Shown here one piece after another: positions 1 to 10,562 of a stretch of DNA of 64,000 bases (its first letter is position 1; each line of letters starts with the position of its first letter). The translations under genes and the position numbers were made by a program. Under the pieces are notes generated by a model. The model did not search any database and was not told the DNA's origin. It saw nothing but the letters and a program-made list of their open reading frames with translations. The stretch covers positions 129,556 to 193,555 of the forward strand of contig NW_020290007.1 of the NCBI RefSeq assembly GCF_003144195.1. Direction: 5' to 3'. Source of the DNA: Ceraceosorus guamensis. Its lineage: Eukaryota > Basidiomycota > Exobasidiomycetes > Ceraceosorales > Ceraceosoraceae.

Positions 1-1188
1 CGTGTGTGGAATTGATTGCAAGGGAAGGTGATCTAGTCTTGAATTGGAGGACGTGAGCGGGGGTGGGGGAGCTGAGGTGTGCCGACGAGCGGGGTGTGTG
101 GTGGGGTGGACGCGGGCGTGATGGGCGTTGGGTGTGATTTATGAGACCCATCAGCAGCGGTCAATTGATGAAGACGACCGGTCCCAGGTACAGTTTGTCG
201 CGGTCACCCGAGCAGCCTGCTCTCGATCGAACTGATGTGATGCTGACGCATGGGAAACTCGATCTGTACCGGTGTCAAAGGCATGCCTCTCTATTCGCGC
301 TACAACGGTCGACTGATGCGAGCAGGCAGGCGAGTAGTGCCATGTTGCATGTGCAGGAAACTTGCTCGATCATTTGCGCGTTGGGCCTTCCATCTCATCT
401 CACCGAGGCTTCGCGGTCTTCGCCGCCGCCACCAGATGAGTTGTATATAGCGGGTCGGTCTCTTCCCTAGTCTGCCTTGCTCACTCCGAGCACGATTGGC
501 CGGCCGCGCCAAGTGCAGCGCAGTTCCACAACACAAAGGACAAGTGCTAAAAGGCGCGCAGACATGATGCGCGGTTGTTGCATGGGGAGGGACAGATGGC
601 AAGGTCTTGTCTTGCTGCACCGCTCAACGGAAATCCGGGCCTGTTTATCCTGAGAGCGCGTTGTTGCACGCTGATACGCAAACGCTGACAGCCTGCTGCA
701 GCTTTAGCAAGCTCTCACCTCGCGCGTGCCCGAGCGGGCATGAGCCGGTCGGTCCAACGCGCGAGGCAAGGAAGCTCCAAGGCAGCAATCACAAATATAG
801 CATATGTGCAGCAACTGTAAGCAGCGCGTCACAAGGCTCGTGCGCCTCCTTCACAAGACCCTCGCAGCAGTCGCTCGCCCAAAAGATTCTGCAATCGTGA
901 ATCTAGCTGCAGAAGTGCCTCGAGAGGCGACATGCTCTGGCGTGGCCCGTCCCTTTATCTGCCCTCTCCAAAAGCGCTTCCATGGAATGCCTTTGAGTGC
1001 GCGGGCGACCAGACCGATAGAATATAATAATATCAACACAAATTTGCGACCGCACATCTTCTACATTTGACATGATGGCGGCAGCAGGTCAGTGTCATGA
1101 GATCTGCTGGCGACCCCTGTCTGCGCCCACCCGCCCTTTTTGCGTTCCGCGCTCGCGTTCGGTATTGTAGTAAATGATGTGAATGATG

Positions 1189-1206
1189 ATATATATATAT
1201 ATATAT
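1189..1206. repeat. (AT)n microsatellite
   Basis: An uninterrupted alternating AT run of about 18 bases in gene-free DNA. Confidence 0.9.
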
Positions 1207-2970
1207 GATGTACGCGATGCAGCCCGACGGGCGGATACCGCGGTGACTGGCCTGCTGGCTCAGCGGGCCGAGCACGAGCGCGACGGCGCAGCAGCTATAC
1301 GAGAGCGTTGCACAAGTCGTGAGTGCTGGATGGGGATCGAGCGGGCTGCAGGCCTCAGAACGGCCTGCCCAACAGCAATACAGCAATAATCTCTTCTCGC
1401 TCTCACTCAAGACTGCATGATTTGATTATTGGACCTCGGTTCAACCTCAAATTCCAGGGAGAAGCCGTAGATGGTCGTGTCCCACTATTCTACTACTACT
1501 ACTGCTCCTACTCTACAACACCAATATTACGGTCTCGAGTCAGAGAGTAGACTCTTGACTGTTGACTGTAGTATGCAGGTGCGTCCAGATGACCGAGCGC
1601 TTACGCGAGCTTCTTTGAAGCTCAGACGCGCCCTGACAGCTTGTAAGTAAGGGTCCCATCCACTTACTTCTTGATTTTGTTCTCTGCCCTGTCTTGTGTA
1701 ATTCCTACCATTTACGACATACGTTCTTGATTATCCTTGACATCAGCTTTCGAGCCGTGACGTGTGCTAGCTCTTGATGTTCTCACATCCGACGCTGCTG
1801 GTGTGATGCGTCAATCTCGCTCCAGCTGGCTACACGCGACGCAGGGCCCCTGCACACCACCTTACCGGCGGTTCCATCTGACACGACGGAAATAAGCGAG
1901 CTAAAAAAAAAGGGCCGCGGTCAACCCTAGCTTAGCGCGCGTGGTTAGCGTTTCTTGCACCGCATCACGTCTCGTTTCTAAATCGAAACCACAGCTCAAG
2001 GGTCGCTCAAAAGTCGTCCGATCGCGGTAGCACCTCGTCAGAGCGCAATTTCGAGGAGCATCGGACCATTGATCCTCTTCTTCTGTCAATTTGCTGCCAA
2101 CATCTCCGCGCTGACCTTTTAGGCTTCCAATGTGCGGTGGAAGGCGGGGGTTTTTGAGAAGCTCGGCGTCCTCTCCGGAGGGTTCACGGGTGTGGTCTCA
2201 CAGCTAAAGACACACGCTAGGCATGGAATCCAGCAGAGTGAGAGCAGCCGCGTGAGTGGCTTGCAGGTGTAGGGCACGGGAGCTCGCCTTGGCTACGTCA
2301 GGTTGAAGATCGGAGAGCCAGCCCAGCAGGCAGCTGGCTGCATGCGCGAGAAAATGACCGAACTTGCATGCAAGCGTCTGCATGCGCGAGATTCGGGCAT
2401 GTACGCTGAGGGCTTTGTGTTCCTCATAGGAGTGGTGAGCAGAAGCCCCGATGCAGTCGAACGCGTCTCAAATGCCCGACTGCGGTCCTCCGAGACGGAA
2501 ACATCCTCATCACACACACCGTACAGACGGAGTAATTCTGTCTGCAGCTCGATCCCGGCAGCTCTTGTCGCAGGCTCGTTGCAGGACATTCAGCTCGATC
2601 GCGACATCGAGCGAGCGAGTGGAGCACCACGGTTTGCAAATGTCAGATCGTGCAAGCTCAAATCTCCGACCACAACCCCGCGGGCTTGGCAGTGGCATGT
2701 AGTGATCTGACCAGTGTGGCGCTTCTGCCAAGCTGTTCTGTGTTCTCTGCGTGAGCTTCGCGCGTCCGGACGGGAGACCGCGGAAGATTCCACTGCAACC
2801 CAAAGGGCGCATAGCGCGGTAGCATCCAAGGAAGTGTGCAGACGAGTCGGATCAATCCAAGCCTTTGATTCTTGTTTGAGACGGACGTACGATACATTGT
2901 CAAGCCCAGGCGAGCCGGCCGTCATCTTGAAATGCAGGCCACGTCGGTATGCGCAAGTCATAGGAGCAGA

Positions 2971-2988
2971 GGGGGGGGGGGGGGGGGG
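2971..2988. repeat. G18 homopolymer
   Basis: Eighteen consecutive G bases lie nine bases beyond the stop of the Rgd2-like gene, in its 3' untranslated region (poly-C in the transcript). Length may vary between assemblies. Confidence 0.9.
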
Positions 2989-2996
2989 AATTCATT

Positions 2997-5900
2997 CTAG
3001 ATGTCATCGTCGCCGCTCACAAGATCAGAGTCGGTGAGCTCCATCGTGCGGCTCCAAGATCGCCTTCGCTCGCTGAGTGGTCTGAAAGAGGCAGAATGTG
3101 GTAGAGCGAGCAGCATGCAGTCAGTCACGTACGCCAAGACGCGACGAGGTACGCAAGCCCAAGCCTGACTCACGGCTACAAGCTACGTGATCGAGTTCGG
3201 AACTTACCTGTTTGCCGATCCTTCACCGTCTGGTCCAAGATCGCGAGACTCCCGCTTGCCTGCAGTAGTGCTTGTCGCAGGCGTCGCCGCACTGCCTGCT
3301 ACAGGCGGCCTAGAGCCCATGGGGCGAGCACCTCGCACCTTATTGGCACCAGTTGAATTGGATCCCGAGCCCAAGCTGCCAAATTGACGACTCAAGCGCG
3401 CAACATTCGACGAGGCAGCAGCACCGGCCGCCGCCGCCGCAGATGGCTCAACAGTGGTGGTAGTGGCACTCTTGACGTGGACAGGCTGTGTAGGTCCTTC
3501 TGAGGTTGGAGTACCATATGCGCTACCTCCATCGCTAGACGTTGCCGCCGATCCAGGTCGGGGAGTGATCGTAGATGGGGCAAGCGACTCTGTGCTGGTC
3601 GCAGGCGTGACACCGGCTCCAACGACACCGAGCACACGTTCCGAAAGAGGTGTCGGCGCTTCCGCTGAAGCAGAGTTCGGTCCGGACTTGGCTACATCAG
3701 ACGTCTGTATCGATGGTCTCACTGCCGAGGCTAAGCCTCCAGTGCCGATTGAGCTGTGCGATGTTTCTGGGCTAGCGGTCTGGTGCAGCTCAGACACGCC
3801 AGTGCCTGTTTTGAGGTCCTTTGCTGGCAATGCTGGCACTGGCGGCGCAGGCTCGCGTGGCCCCATGATACCCTGACCACGCGAAGTACGTGTAGGACGG
3901 ACATCTATGGGCTTCGTGCGTTTTCGGACTGGCATCTTGCGCTGCTTAGCAAGAGCGCTTTCGCCTTCCTGTGTCTTGCGGTCAAGCAGCGCAGGTAACA
4001 GCTCGTCATAGTGCCCGATGAGGTCCATTGCAAGAAGAGTAGGCGCACGTGAAGGGATCGTGGCGGCATTTTCACGAGGCGGTCTCAAAACGACTGTTGA
4101 CCAGAATAGGTCGAAGCAACAAGTGGGGAAGTATGTCAGACAGGACCATGAGCCCGGAGCTCGCAGCTGACGTACCTCGACCAAGCGCAAGGCCCAATTT
4201 GTTGAGGTAGATCCCGTTGGATTCGTTTGTAGGCGTCTTCTTAATCATGCTGAGGCAAGGAGAGACGAACCGGATGATCAGTCCACGGTGAGTTGGGCCG
4301 TTCGGGACTGAGCTACTCACCGCGACAGATGCCCGACCAGGGCATCTAGACAGACGAGGTGAAGCTTTGGCAGGCGGTTGAGCACGACACCAAGGTCCTC
4401 CAGAATACCTTTACGGATTCGTTCCTCGAGAGCAGGATCAAGGCCCACGCGCCCCTTGCCTTTGTCTAGAGTGGGTGTCGTGGTGTGGTCGCTGGCTTCT
4501 CGACCCTGGCCTCCTTCTTTTGTGGTAGTCTCAGCGTCAGTTGCCGCATTCGCTGAAGTACTGCTCGCCTTTGCAGCTGCAGCTTCACTCTCTTGAGCTG
4601 AAGCAGCTCCGTAGATGCTGTTAATGGGGTCCCACACCTCCCTGCTGACAAGGCTGTCCGCGAGTTCCAAAGCCCAGATCTTGACGGTCGCAGCTAGGGT
4701 AGGAGCATCAAATTTGGCCAGCAAATTATCTAGGCCTGCACCTGCTTCAGCTCCAGGATTACGGCTTTGAGTGATGTGCGTAATGATGGCCTCCCGACAA
4801 GCATGCGACTGAGCGAGAGGCACGTCGTAAAGCCAGGCTTTCCGGCGCTCTTCGTGAGCGTGCAAGGCAGTTTCGCGGGTGCCTGCTTTTGCTTCGCCCT
4901 CATTTGCTGAAGGAGCCGGCCATCTACCAGGGTCATCATATGCCCTGTCGAGAGCTGCTAGAAGAGCAGAGAATGCCAAGGGGAGCGCGGGCAATGCTCC
5001 TTTCTTTCCGCCTCCAGCGCGCAACGCCCCGCCGGCATCGCCTTCAACTTCAGAGTCTTCGTGGGCGAGTGCCTCCGCCCGACTGAATGCAACCAAGTCC
5101 ATGCCAAAGGTGGCGATGCCGGAGCCTGCGAGGGAGTTGGCCTCTCCATTGTAGTAGCCGTGAAAGACTTCAGGCTGAGGCAAGAAGGGCCCTGTGCGGG
5201 TGTTGTAGATCAGCGAGCCAATGGCCTGTGCAGGGATGATCTTGTTTTCAAGTGTTCGTAAACGCTTGAGCGACACATCCATCTGCGGCAGCAGAGAGTC
5301 GAAGGCGCCATTAAAAGCGAGAAGCACTGCTTACAGCGAGGAGGTCGCATCAACCGCGTGACCGAAGAAGGGAAGTTCATGTGCGCACACTTACCTGTGC
5401 GAACCGCCCGCGCGCGCTCGTTTTCCCAGCGCTCAGCGTATCCAAAGTGCTCCATGAGCGTTTCTTCAAGGCCAAGACGCGTACGATCAAGATCGCGGAC
5501 CGCGGTGCGGTAAGGGTCTTCGGCTGCTTCAGCATCTCGGCGCAAGCGCACGTGTCTTGGATCATTCAGCCCTCCGAGCGCTCCTCGAATGGTTGCAAAT
5601 GCAGGCGCTTCCGTGGCACGGGAAATCGCTGCGCTTAATGAGGATGTGATGGTACCGCTGCGGGTCAAGGTCCCAGAGCCGCCGCTAACCGAGCGATTCC
5701 CGATCTCAAAGGTCGGGCTCGAGGGAGGCAGAGTTGCAGAAGCTGATCGGGGAGAGAGAGGTAGCGTCGTGTACCTGTCGTCCTTGCCATCCTCATTCTT
5801 CCTTGGATTGCGTCTAAAGCCAAATTGATCGCGCAGCGTCTCGCGACGCTTCAAGCGTTCTGGGTCGGCCGACGCGGCATCAGGCACATCTTTCTCCCCG

Positions 5901-6684
5901 CCCAAACCGATGGGCTCAGGCTCTGAGCTTGTTTTAATATCCTTCTCCGGCGAAGCGTTGGAAGCTGCAGTGCTTTGCTGCGATGAAAGATTGACGTGTC
6001 CGGTAGCAGAAGGCGGTGGACTCAAGACGGAGCCACCAGCAAAACGGGCGTCGTCCTCCGCTTCGTCTGCTTGGCGACACTTCGACTCATAACTCCTGCG
6101 GAGCCGATCAACCTGAGCCAGGGAGTGAGGGAAAACAACGCGGAGATGCGCATGTTGAGAAGCCAATTTGGTGTGGACCTCTCTCTTGAGACGTATTCTT
6201 TCGGCAGCCCCGCACTCACCTCTGCTTGCAGCGCTTCAAAACGCTCGACAGTAGCATTGACGTGTTCCCAGCTTGAGCGCACTCTCTTGACATGCTCGTC
6301 GCTCCATTTGCCAAAAGGTGTTAATATGTTGCGCTCTAGCGCGTGAGCAACAGCACCGTGTGCCTGGGCTTGGGCAGTGGTAGCTTCGAGCTCCAACGCT
6401 CGAATGGCATGGCTAAGAGCAGTGTGGGGCTTGACTTCCTCCCTTGCCCCGCGAAAGAGCGATGAAGGAAGGTTTGGCGATGGGAAAGGGGCAGAAAGAG
6501 CTTCTGCCGTGTTGTACTCAAGCGAAGCGCGGTGCTCGGCTAGCGCCAAAATGGTCGAATCTTCGTCTATGCCGCGCTGTAGAGCCGTGTAGAGCGAGTT
6601 GACGCCAAGCCTGTAGGGAGCTGACCAGTAGCTGCTCACAAAGGTTGGCGGCAGATTGATGGTCAAGGTGGATGGCGCCGTCAT
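2997..6684 (-). CDS. F-BAR/RhoGAP protein, Rgd2-like
   Basis: Predicted Rho-family GTPase-activating protein that also binds curved membrane, acting at the plasma membrane in polarity or cytokinesis by analogy with yeast Rgd2. Six exons fit in phase: 6684-6220, 6112-5395, 5326-4321, 4249-4176, 4093-3208 and 3081-2997, giving 1077 residues. The N-terminal 155 residues and the helices around residues 345-440 read as an F-BAR domain, interrupted by a long Ser/Pro/Thr-rich insert. The RhoGAP half lies about residues 460-760: LPKLHLVCLDALVGHL, then NKLGLALGR spliced to VVLRPP, is the typical C-terminal GAP signature. The rest is a disordered Ser/Thr/Pro tail. The start was chosen because MTAPSTLTINLPP directly precedes the F-BAR helices; the frame stays open further upstream. 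No DEP domain, usual in Rgd2, was recognised, and the arginine-finger position looks altered. Family call good, ortholog less sure. Confidence 0.82.
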
Positions 6685-7605
6685 GTTGAGGTGAGTTGCA
6701 CCCGCCCGCAGAGTCGCTGTTCGAGTCTGTGTCGACTTAGTGTTCAGACAGGCGAGAGAGGTTGGTGCGCTTCCACAAAAAAAAAAAAAAAATCGAGGCC
6801 GGAATTTCGGATGCTGTGGAGATTGACTTTTGCGGGCAGAGTCAAAGGTGGCAGAGTGGTTGTGTCGAAGGTGGTGAGAGTTTGGAAGTAGAGTCGGCAG
6901 CCAAGTCAACGTAACATGCGCTCTCGCGATTCGCAGACATGATTGACCCAATGGTGACACGTCAATCACGAATGGGGACCATGCGCTCGATCGCACAGTC
7001 ACGCTCGGGGCGCGGTCACCTCACTGCGAACCGTGATCGATTCGGCGCACATAGCTTGACTCAGTGACTGCCGATGCGTGCGCTGTGCCGCATTTCTTGA
7101 TTCAAAGGTCCTACATCACACGCCGCCAACGCCAGTCAGACACACACAGCCTCATATCTGTTGCTGCTGTACAACAGACGCGTGCCCTGCGGCCGACGTC
7201 CGTGCCCCATACGCACGCGCCCAGCATGACTTCGGCGTTGGCGGCGGGCGCGTGGGCTCGGGCGCGGGCTCGGGCGCGGGCGCAGGATCAGGATCCGGCG
7301 GCTATGCGCGATGGCTCGATTTGTTGCCTATCTCGAACAATCTATTTACCGTCAGCAGACCTCTGTCAGGTGACATCTTTGCCGCACAGCAGCAGAGGAA
7401 GAATTCTCGTGCGCGTGACCGAGACACTTGACTTTCATCAGCATCCTCAATCAAGAATAGAAAGCGCAAGCTTACCACTTTCTGGCCGTGATCGGCATCC
7501 TCAGTAAACAGCTCTTTCCACATCAGCATTACAAGCGCTGCAGGTAGTGTCACGCCGTCCGACCTAACAGCAGGATTGTTCGTAACTACATTGGAGATCG
7601 CAGAG
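6685..7605. promoter_or_regulatory. divergent intergenic region between the Rgd2-like and bL12m genes
   Basis: About 920 bases separate the two divergent start codons, so the promoters of both genes must lie here. An A-run of about 16 bases at 6777-6793 sits upstream of the minus-strand start, and the motif-like CAATCACGAAT occurs near 6964. A short GC-rich GGGCTC/GGGCGC tandem lies near 7250-7290. No TATA box or operator can be supported. Confidence 0.4.
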
Positions 7606-8460
7606 ATGATTGCTCCACTAAAGACTGCAGTTTCGCGCGCCAGCGTTCTCGGTCACTCCGCGAGACTGTGAGTAGCGGTAGTGCTTGAAGCTTTGCGTCT
7701 TGTTCCCTTCCGCTGCACTGATCTGACTAGATATCATTCGTACACAGCACCCGATCAGCTTCGTCACGATGGTCACCAGCCCGCACAATGGCGTCTGAAG
7801 CCGCCCCCGAAGCTTCCAGTAGCTCTACCGCTCAAGCAGCAACCCCTGCCGATCCTAAGCTCAGCGCAATTGTGGACCAGATCGAAAAGCTGACTTTGTT
7901 GGAGGCCGCTGAGTTGGTTACTCAGCTCAAGGTGAGAGGTTCGTTGCTGCAGAAGCGATAGACAGGTCACGCTGACCCTCCCTCCACGCCATTCTCCCAG
8001 ACCCGCCTTAACATTCAGGACATTGCGATGCCATCGGCTGCGCCTGCTGCTGCTGCTCCCGCTGCTGGAGGTGCTGCGGCGTCAGCAGCACCGGCAGAGG
8101 AGGAGAAGCCCAAGGAGAAGACGATCTTCACGATCAGACTAAAGGGATTGAAGGATGCGGGAGCCAAGGCCAAGGTCATTCGTGAGGTCAAGGCTTTGAA
8201 CAGCTCAATGTGAGTGATCTCTCACGACGGGCCTGGTGTACGCCACAAATTGCGCACGCCATCTTCTTCCCCCTTCTTGAATGAGCTGTTCCAAATGGGA
8301 TCGCTGTCGCTGACACTCATCCCTGCACAGGAACCTGGTTGAGGCTAAGAAATTCGTCGAGTCGGCACCCCAGGTGCTCAAGGAGGGTGTGCCCAAGGAG
8401 GAGGCGGAGAAGTTGCAGAAGGCCATTGAGGCTGCTGGTGGAGAAGTCGAGCTGGAGTGA
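7606..8460 (+). CDS. MNP1: mitochondrial 54S ribosomal protein bL12m (L7/L12 family)
   Basis: Stalk protein of the mitochondrial large ribosomal subunit, which recruits translation factors. Four exons fit in phase: 7606-7667, 7748-7931, 8001-8209 and 8331-8460, giving 194 residues. The first ~33 residues are rich in Arg, Ser and Ala with few acids, as expected for a mitochondrial presequence. Residues ~54-85 form the dimerisation helix ([20 protein letters not shown]), followed by an Ala-rich hinge. The C-terminal domain is clear: [20 protein letters not shown], then [13 protein letters not shown] and an ending in GGEVELE. The last intron lies inside the C-terminal domain, and its removal joins NSSM to NLVEAKK in frame. 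Length suits a mitochondrial rather than bacterial or plastid L12. The Met at residue ~34 could be an internal start but would remove the presequence. Confidence 0.93.
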
Positions 8461-9444
8461 GGAGAGACATGACAGAGTGCTGGGGTATGGAGTAATTGGC
8501 TTGCGGCCTGCGAACGCACACGAGGAGCAGGCATGTCTCTGACGTACGCCATCGTGGATGACAATGCATACACTGGCTCACATCTACCTGCCCCGTCTGA
8601 GAGAGAGCTAGAAATTCTGGCCAAGCGTGGTCGAATGCGCATCACTCTCAGTCTCAAGGAAGAAGTACGACACTTCGCCACGCGGGCGTCGGCGCCATCG
8701 ACGGACTGTTTCACTAAGGTAATGCGAAACCTTGAACTTGATCACTCGACGCCACCCAGCTGGCTCGAGGTACACTCACATGGTCATGCCTGTTTTGACA
8801 GGGCATCCCGAGGCAGCAAAGCCCAATGACGCGGTTCCGAATTGCAGGTGTCTTTCGCTTGGCAATGCGCTGATCTATTGGCAGCAGCGTCGCCACTTGC
8901 TGCGTATGGGCCGCCAGAGACCACATTCAAGACGGTCGCAGCCAAAGAGTTGGCGTTAGCCGGTCGCGCACCTCGCCACTCACGCAGTCCCCATTCCTCA
9001 CTCTCGACACGTCAGGGCGGCGTTCTCAATGGGCGGTTCCTGCGCAGCCCGCCTTCCTAAGCTCCTAGGTTGACAGTCTGACCTACCTGAAGGATAAAGG
9101 TCAAAGTCAACGCCACGGCTGCATCTCAAATGCCGTCTCTATGGCAGCACCGATGCGGCAGGTGAGCGCTGCATGAGTCGGCCCGCTTGCGACGACGCTT
9201 GTGTGGATGCCACAAAGTCACCATGGCACCACAACTACTGAGCGAAAAGTGACGGATGTCGATCGTTCGAAAGCAGTGGCGACGAGCCAAGCGGAAGCTT
9301 TCGGGATCGGCGAGTTTGCCACCTGAGTGGCTTGAGCAGACCGTGACTCGAGCTCAAATAGCCAGCGCTTGACGTCGCGACCTTGCCCTTCTGCTATCTT
9401 ACTTCGAAGTCTCGCGAGACTCTTCCTTCACTTCTGATTCCGCG
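8461..9444. other. intergenic region upstream of the secreted-protein gene pair
   Basis: It holds the 3' end of the bL12m transcript and the promoter of the first gene of the tandem pair. Short overlapping frames on both strands have no homology I can recognise. No repeat or RNA gene was seen. Confidence 0.4.
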
Positions 9445-10562
9445 ATGAGGTCTGGTACCCACGCTTTATCCATCCTACCGCTCGCTTTCTTGCTTTACGC
9501 ACCTGCTGTCAAAAGCAGGCCTTTGGCTGGTCGGGCCGGGCTTGGCATTGATCGTGTGGATGCCGGCATTGAGCGCGACGAGCTTGCAGCATATCAGCTA
9601 GACCTCTACTCCAAAAAGCCCACAAAGGTGCGCAGCTCGATGTCTGACGAGCTGGCGGAGTTGCGCTTGACAAATCATTCAAATTCATCCGTTTCCTTCA
9701 GAGGTTCGACCCAAGCGCTGCGCTCTCCAACAGCATCCTGTTGCGTCGCGCCGATGACGAGCACGTCGTGTCAAAAGTGGGTCAAATGTGCTGGAGGTCG
9801 TCCGCGCTGCCGCTCACGTGCAAGTAACTTTTGTCCCAGGCGCTGAAATGGATCAGCAACAAGTCAGGCTTCGGCAGCGGCAGCAAAGGCAACACATCAC
9901 GAAACGAACACGATGTCGAATCGCAGTCAGGCTCCGGTCCGGATGCAACGACCAGATCCCTCCAGCGCCTGCACATTTCGGATCCCGTCATAGTGGCGCT
10001 TCCAACTCATCGGTACGGACCTCACGCAACCGAACATACCCTGAGTCAAGAGGCGCGGCCCTTGATGGGGTACGACGGCATTCCAGTTGGCCATCCTGTC
10101 AAGATTCGGACTAGCGGCATGTCGGTTGATCAACGCTTGGAGCACTGGCGCTCCAAGTACGCCTCCGGCAGAGTGAACTTCGGAGGGAATGTCAATGTTG
10201 CTCGACCCCCTCCTCTAGAAAGTCAGGCTATCCATGCTCAACATCCGGAATATCGTTGGACCAACAACTACTATACGGATCACATGACGCGAGCTGATCA
10301 CGACGTTATCTTTCGAAGACCTCAAGACTTTCACCCGAGCCAGTTGTCCCCCGAAAAGTTCAAGAGCGTTGCGGAAAATGGGTTTCTACGAGATGAGGTA
10401 TTCATGAACAGGATGGGAGATGGCTACGCATGGGACTGGTACAAGCACTACCACGGTGTCAGCTCTGCGCCTAGCAGTCCCAGCGCTCACACACCACTCG
10501 TTCAGCCCCAGCGACCGGCTTTGCGGCATGAAGGGTCGAGTCTCCACGACGTGAGTGCATGA
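9445..10562 (+). CDS. putative secreted protein of unknown family (tandem paralog A)
   Basis: Family not recognised. Three exons fit in phase: 9445-9627, 9702-9776 and 9840-10562, giving 326 residues. Residues 1-24 look like a classical signal peptide: MRSG, then a hydrophobic core SILPLAFLLYAPA, then Lys-Ser-Arg. About 60 residues on comes a dibasic LLRRADDE, a plausible Kex2-type site. The mature part has few cysteines and carries the module shared with the next gene: SDPVIVALPTHR, YDGIPVGHPVKI, FRRPQDFHPSQLSP, FKSVAENGFL and NRMGDGYAW. The end is Pro/Ser-rich. The stop overlaps a possible ATG of the next gene, and GTGAGT eight bases before the end of the stop could be a donor linking the two genes in one transcript. 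An effector-like role is inferred only from secretion, orphan status and duplication. Confidence 0.72.

Larger units (their letters stand above)
1..2996. other. gene-poor region, no supported gene
   Basis: No reading frame here shows a recognisable domain or a coherent exon chain. Overlapping frames of 70-135 codons lie on both strands at 2293-2961, but none can be joined by good splice sites into a convincing protein. The stretch holds an AT dinucleotide run at 1189-1206, an 18-base G run at 2971-2988 just beyond the end of the next gene, and one exact copy of the dispersed motif AATCGTGAAT at 893-902. Confidence 0.5.

Noticed and set aside
2293-2961. Overlapping frames of 70-135 codons on both strands
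   Set aside because: No domain, no splice-consistent chain, and similar lengths on both strands, as expected of GC-rich non-coding DNA.
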